This document shows, piece by piece, positions 20,301-20,978 of a DNA stretch of 20,978 nt. Position 1 is the stretch's first letter; every line of letters starts with the position of its first letter. The position numbers and the translations under genes were made by a program. Below the pieces are notes generated by a model. That model was not told the origin of the DNA and ran no database searches. It saw nothing but the letters and a program-made list of their open reading frames with translations. This DNA comes from Apostichopus californicus (taxonomy: Eukaryota; Echinodermata; Holothuroidea; Aspidochirotida; Stichopodidae), in contig JAIPMN010007715.1 of the NCBI GenBank assembly GCA_020650975.1, forward strand, positions 1-20,978. Reading direction: 5' to 3'.

Positions 20301-20931
20301 TGCAACTTTCTCTTTTTATGATAAATTCTTTCTAAAGTTCCTTTCCTTTTCCTTGTAGTTTGTTTTTAATATTTTTGTCGTTTTCAAGTGTGAAACCATA
20401 AACTGCTGAGCACACATCAGGAATCATATCATTTGATTCTTTGGCAGCTCGGAGGCCAGTTTTCAAAACCTTCTTGATAATAAAGGACACGATATTTGCT
20501 TCTGATGGAAAAAACGTCCATTCAACATAACAACTGCAGCAGTTGTCTTAATTTGAAACTCCCAATCAATTATTGAGGAAATTGTTTTACATTTCTCAAT
20601 GGCCAGCAATACAATTTGTTTTCAATACAATTATCTTACCATATGAGGTGCAGCAATAAAGTCTTTAATGGATGTTGAAGATGCGTCAAGTATATCTTGA
20701 GTCTGCAAGAAAACAAGGTATAAGACTGTGAACTTATTAGTTTGCAGAAAAATCGACATGGTGACGGGTTTATCATGAAATAAATCTCTAGTATTCTTCT
20801 TGTATCAAGGGATGACTTGAGATCATCTAATTACGATTTTATTTATTTATTAGTTATTAAACTTTTGAGCAATACTTTAAGCAAGCTTAAATCCCATACA
20901 TTGCTTTTACCATCGCCTTCTCTCTTAGAAT
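14130..20931 (-). CDS. ZFYVE26: ZFYVE26 (spastizin / FYVE-CENT), C-terminal nine exons (5' partial)
   Basis: Joined on the - strand: 20931-20911, 20702-20640, 20232-20086, 19851-19654, 18044-17791, 16352-16154, 15748-15689, 15098-14871, 14363-14130. All introns are GT...AG and the frame is continuous, giving about 467 residues to the stop. Seen: helix-rich blocks GEVFLEGLF, LDPTLSIWDSHL, LNHVLYHLQVFMKDFVRAAM, CIRFYQERATSYSEL, KLPTLFG, RIIQDFRLP, IYTRAGRHLASLGKN, EQLLGCIKGL and GKLKKAYLLAV, in the same order as I recall for the vertebrate protein. Known of the family: a large PI3P-binding protein (about 2,500 residues in human) partnering spatacsin and the AP-5 complex at late endosomes and lysosomes, needed for autophagic lysosome reformation and implicated in cytokinesis; human loss causes spastic paraplegia SPG15. 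The FYVE finger lies N-terminal to this part and outside the window, so it is not confirmed here. Confidence 0.93.
14364..14870 (-). other. ZFYVE26 last intron, 507 bp
   Basis: AT-rich. An 83-codon - strand frame at 14360-14611 is hydrophobic by composition and runs into the last exon out of frame; not considered a gene. Confidence 0.7.
14871..15098 (-). CDS. ZFYVE26: ZFYVE26 exon: DFRLP...SDSQK helical repeat exon
   Basis: 76 codons, phase 0 on both sides. It reads DFRLPDSLIYTRAGRHLASL, then KNRDIEQLLGCIKGLMK, a DECDEVVANCIRV block and LIKLINSDSQK. It corresponds to the family's QDFxL...AAR(Q/K)L...QQLLKC region. The donor is AAG|GTAATC; acceptor CATGCAG. Confidence 0.95.
15099..15688 (-). 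other. ZFYVE26 intron, 590 bp, with a C/G homopolymer-rich tract
   Basis: A C-rich run on the + strand at 15433-15456 (C5, then C10, T, C5) is G-rich in the transcript. The rest is AT-rich with nothing recognised. Confidence 0.75.
15689..15748 (-). CDS. ZFYVE26: ZFYVE26 20-codon exon
   Basis: VLMSGSTIPEGFDLAYRIIQ, phase 0 on both sides. It is found from splice sites (TTTGACAG acceptor, CAG|GTATG donor) and from family similarity to the V(M/I)LGG...EEGFxIAFRVLQ block. It is too short and lacks a start, so ORF scanning misses it. Confidence 0.93.
15749..16153 (-). other. ZFYVE26 intron, 405 bp
   Basis: Contains a C10 run and CCCAT-type repeats on + at 16047-16078, G-rich in the transcript. 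Nothing else recognised. Confidence 0.7.
16154..16352 (-). CDS. ZFYVE26: ZFYVE26 exon: HINT...AEVAYR with Ala/Pro linker
   Basis: One base plus 66 codons. HINTILVQIDVTKFLHGV matches the family's HxNTxxxQxEVTRFLH helix. A 25-residue Ala/Pro-rich low-complexity linker (GAPATPPAAAQAS core) follows, then KLPTLFG, a conserved block, and KAEVAYR. Donor AGG|GTAAGT; acceptor TTTTCAG. Confidence 0.95.
16538..17587. repeat. Minisatellite, about 25 units of 44 bp, interrupted by one N
   Basis: On + the unit joins CTACCCTGCACCCCTTAGG, TC(T/C)TGCTCATGAGCA and a CCCTTCCCAC-type segment. TGCTCATGAGCA is a perfect 12-bp palindrome in most units; the rest is G-run-rich on the - (ZFYVE26 sense) strand. Variants: CACTGTTCCCAC, CATCCTCCCCAC, and two units with CGCCACAG ends near 17350 and 17440, one of them truncated. 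A GTACCCCTTAGATC variant recurs four units apart (about 16857 and 17033). The N at 16850 sits inside a shortened unit, so the copy number is uncertain. Confidence 0.96.
16850..16850. other. Single ambiguous base in the minisatellite
   Basis: The only non-ACGT base in the window. The unit containing it lacks about 17 bases of the consensus, so the N probably marks a closed or collapsed gap rather than one unread base. Confidence 0.8.
17791..18044 (-). CDS. ZFYVE26: ZFYVE26 exon: DFVRAAM...SELTK
   Basis: 84 codons plus two bases. It begins DFVRAAMLCIRFYQERATSY, matching the family's RAAMxCIRFF block, then an LHHVRRAHDHLKAMME helix, then a Gly/Lys-rich linker (PAGWGGGRKEG) and NVRLTLSPSELT. Donor AA|GTAAGT; acceptor CTGACAG. 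Confidence 0.95.
18386..18411 (+). other. Long G tract with quadruplex potential
   Basis: G5, A, a run of twelve G, AGTT, G4 on the + strand, which is C-rich in the ZFYVE26 transcript. Confidence 0.75.
18442..18512. repeat. Two-copy ~30-bp direct repeat
   Basis: TTTGAGATAACC followed by TTGACCC and (A/G)GAGCT-like ends at 18442-18470 and 18483-18512. Confidence 0.8.
18610..19183. repeat. Diverged tandem repeat, unit ~145 bp, about four copies
   Basis: TTTTCAGACTT marks units at 18748, 18891 and 19038; a more diverged partial unit precedes them from about 18610. Each unit runs TTTTCAGACTTTGA, TTGACC-rich block, AATTTCAATAGG, CTTGTACTC-like, GTATGAAGTTCA, GTTATCGTGTTTACA. Spacing is 143 and 147 bp. 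Similar TGACCTTTGACCT-rich repeats occur in other marine invertebrate DNA as I recall; unverified. Confidence 0.85.
18924..18936 (-). promoter_or_regulatory. Perfect DR1 nuclear-receptor-type site inside the tandem repeat
   Basis: TGACCTTTGACCT on +, that is AGGTCA-A-AGGTCA on -, the canonical direct repeat with one-base spacing bound by RXR-partnered receptors and HNF4-type receptors. The neighbouring unit has a one-mismatch version near 18779. Sequence match only; no evidence of binding or function. Confidence 0.35.
19654..19851 (-). CDS. ZFYVE26: ZFYVE26 exon: NCSGEVFLEG...LQVFMK
   Basis: 66 codons, phase 0 on both sides. It reads NCSGEVFLEGLFLPCLKKGE, then EEYMVRLDPTLSIWDSHLTA and LNKNKLNHVLYHLQVFMK. 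The EVFxEGxFxP, LxxIDPTLxxW and YxxLYxLQxFMK blocks are diagnostic of ZFYVE26. Donor AAG|GTGAGG; acceptor ATGCAG. Confidence 0.96.
19852..20085 (-). other. ZFYVE26 intron, 234 bp
   Basis: Short AT-rich intron, nothing recognised. A + strand frame across it is a chance ORF. Confidence 0.75.
20086..20232 (-). CDS. ZFYVE26: ZFYVE26 exon: DGSSRKK...DYLIKH
   Basis: 49 codons, phase 0 on both sides. AAKECLYYINTYCPYLTAIQ then FYMKYDLLSMALDYLIKH matches the family's YYQECLxYLxxYxxxLAIxFYVRHxxLxEAL block. Donor CAC|GTAAAT; acceptor CAACAG, preceded by an AT repeat. Confidence 0.95.
20233..20639 (-). other. ZFYVE26 intron, 407 bp
   Basis: AT-rich, with a (TA)n microsatellite close to its 3' acceptor. 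Nothing else seen. Confidence 0.75.
20259..20282. repeat. (TA)n microsatellite near a ZFYVE26 splice acceptor
   Basis: About 12 TA units beginning roughly 24 bases upstream (in transcript direction) of the CAG acceptor at 20235-20233, within the usual branch-point zone. Confidence 0.9.
20640..20702 (-). CDS. ZFYVE26: ZFYVE26 21-codon exon
   Basis: TQDILDASSTSIKDFIAAPH then M, phase 0 on both sides, between a TTGCAG acceptor and an ATG|GTAAG donor. Conservation is lower than in the downstream exons; placement rests on splice sites, frame and position. Confidence 0.85.
20911..20931 (-). CDS. ZFYVE26: ZFYVE26 first visible exon, ILREKAM (5' end uncertain)
   Basis: The donor ATG|GTAAAA at 20911/20910 joins in frame to the 21-codon exon. 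The preceding TTTCAG at 20932-20937 gives a 21-base micro-exon; an AAG six bases further upstream would add Phe-Gln in frame. The frame is also open to the window edge, so the exon could be longer. LRE matches a conserved spot of the family. Confidence 0.6.
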
Positions 20932-20978
20932 CTGAAACTTAGAGAAAATTTGTATTATTAAATATTTTTCAGTCTGAA

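Overview
This is eukaryotic genomic DNA: AT-rich, with short coding exons bounded by GT...AG sites, introns of a few hundred to about 1,600 bases, and many simple and tandem repeats. Protein similarity (recalled, not searched) points to an invertebrate animal. The compact genes and repeat style fit a marine deuterostome such as an echinoderm, but I hold that assignment weakly. There are no prokaryotic features.

Layout. Positions 291-7313 on the + strand hold the last nine coding exons of a translational GTPase of the GTPBP1/GTPBP2 family. Its residues fit GTPBP2 better than GTPBP1. All nine exons join in frame with consistent intron phases, from just upstream of the G domain to the stop codon; the N-terminal exons lie upstream of the window. 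A poly(A) signal follows at 7681. Positions 20931-14130 on the - strand hold the last nine coding exons of ZFYVE26 (spastizin, FYVE-CENT), about 467 residues of helical C-terminus. Its FYVE zinc finger and everything N-terminal lie beyond the right edge. The two genes are convergent (tail to tail).

The 6.8 kb between the two stop codons has no gene I can support. It contains a 4-copy 84-85 bp minisatellite (8003-8345), a diverged 120-bp duplication (8821/9108), a very strong G-quadruplex motif (9992-10011), a (TA)n tract, a 29-unit minisatellite of about 23 bp built from small palindromes with a higher-order period (11901-12575), a GGGGGA array (13603-13636), and a 41-bp duplication one copy of which abuts the ZFYVE26 stop codon. 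ZFYVE26 introns carry a 44-bp minisatellite of about 25 copies (16538-17587) interrupted by the only N in the window, and a diverged ~145-bp tandem repeat containing a perfect DR1 nuclear-receptor half-site pair.

The two genes are not known to work together. GTPBP2 acts in rescue of stalled ribosomes; spastizin acts with spatacsin and AP-5 in lysosome and autophagosome recycling. I did not find a convincing new biological system. The most unusual content is the tandem-repeat architecture.
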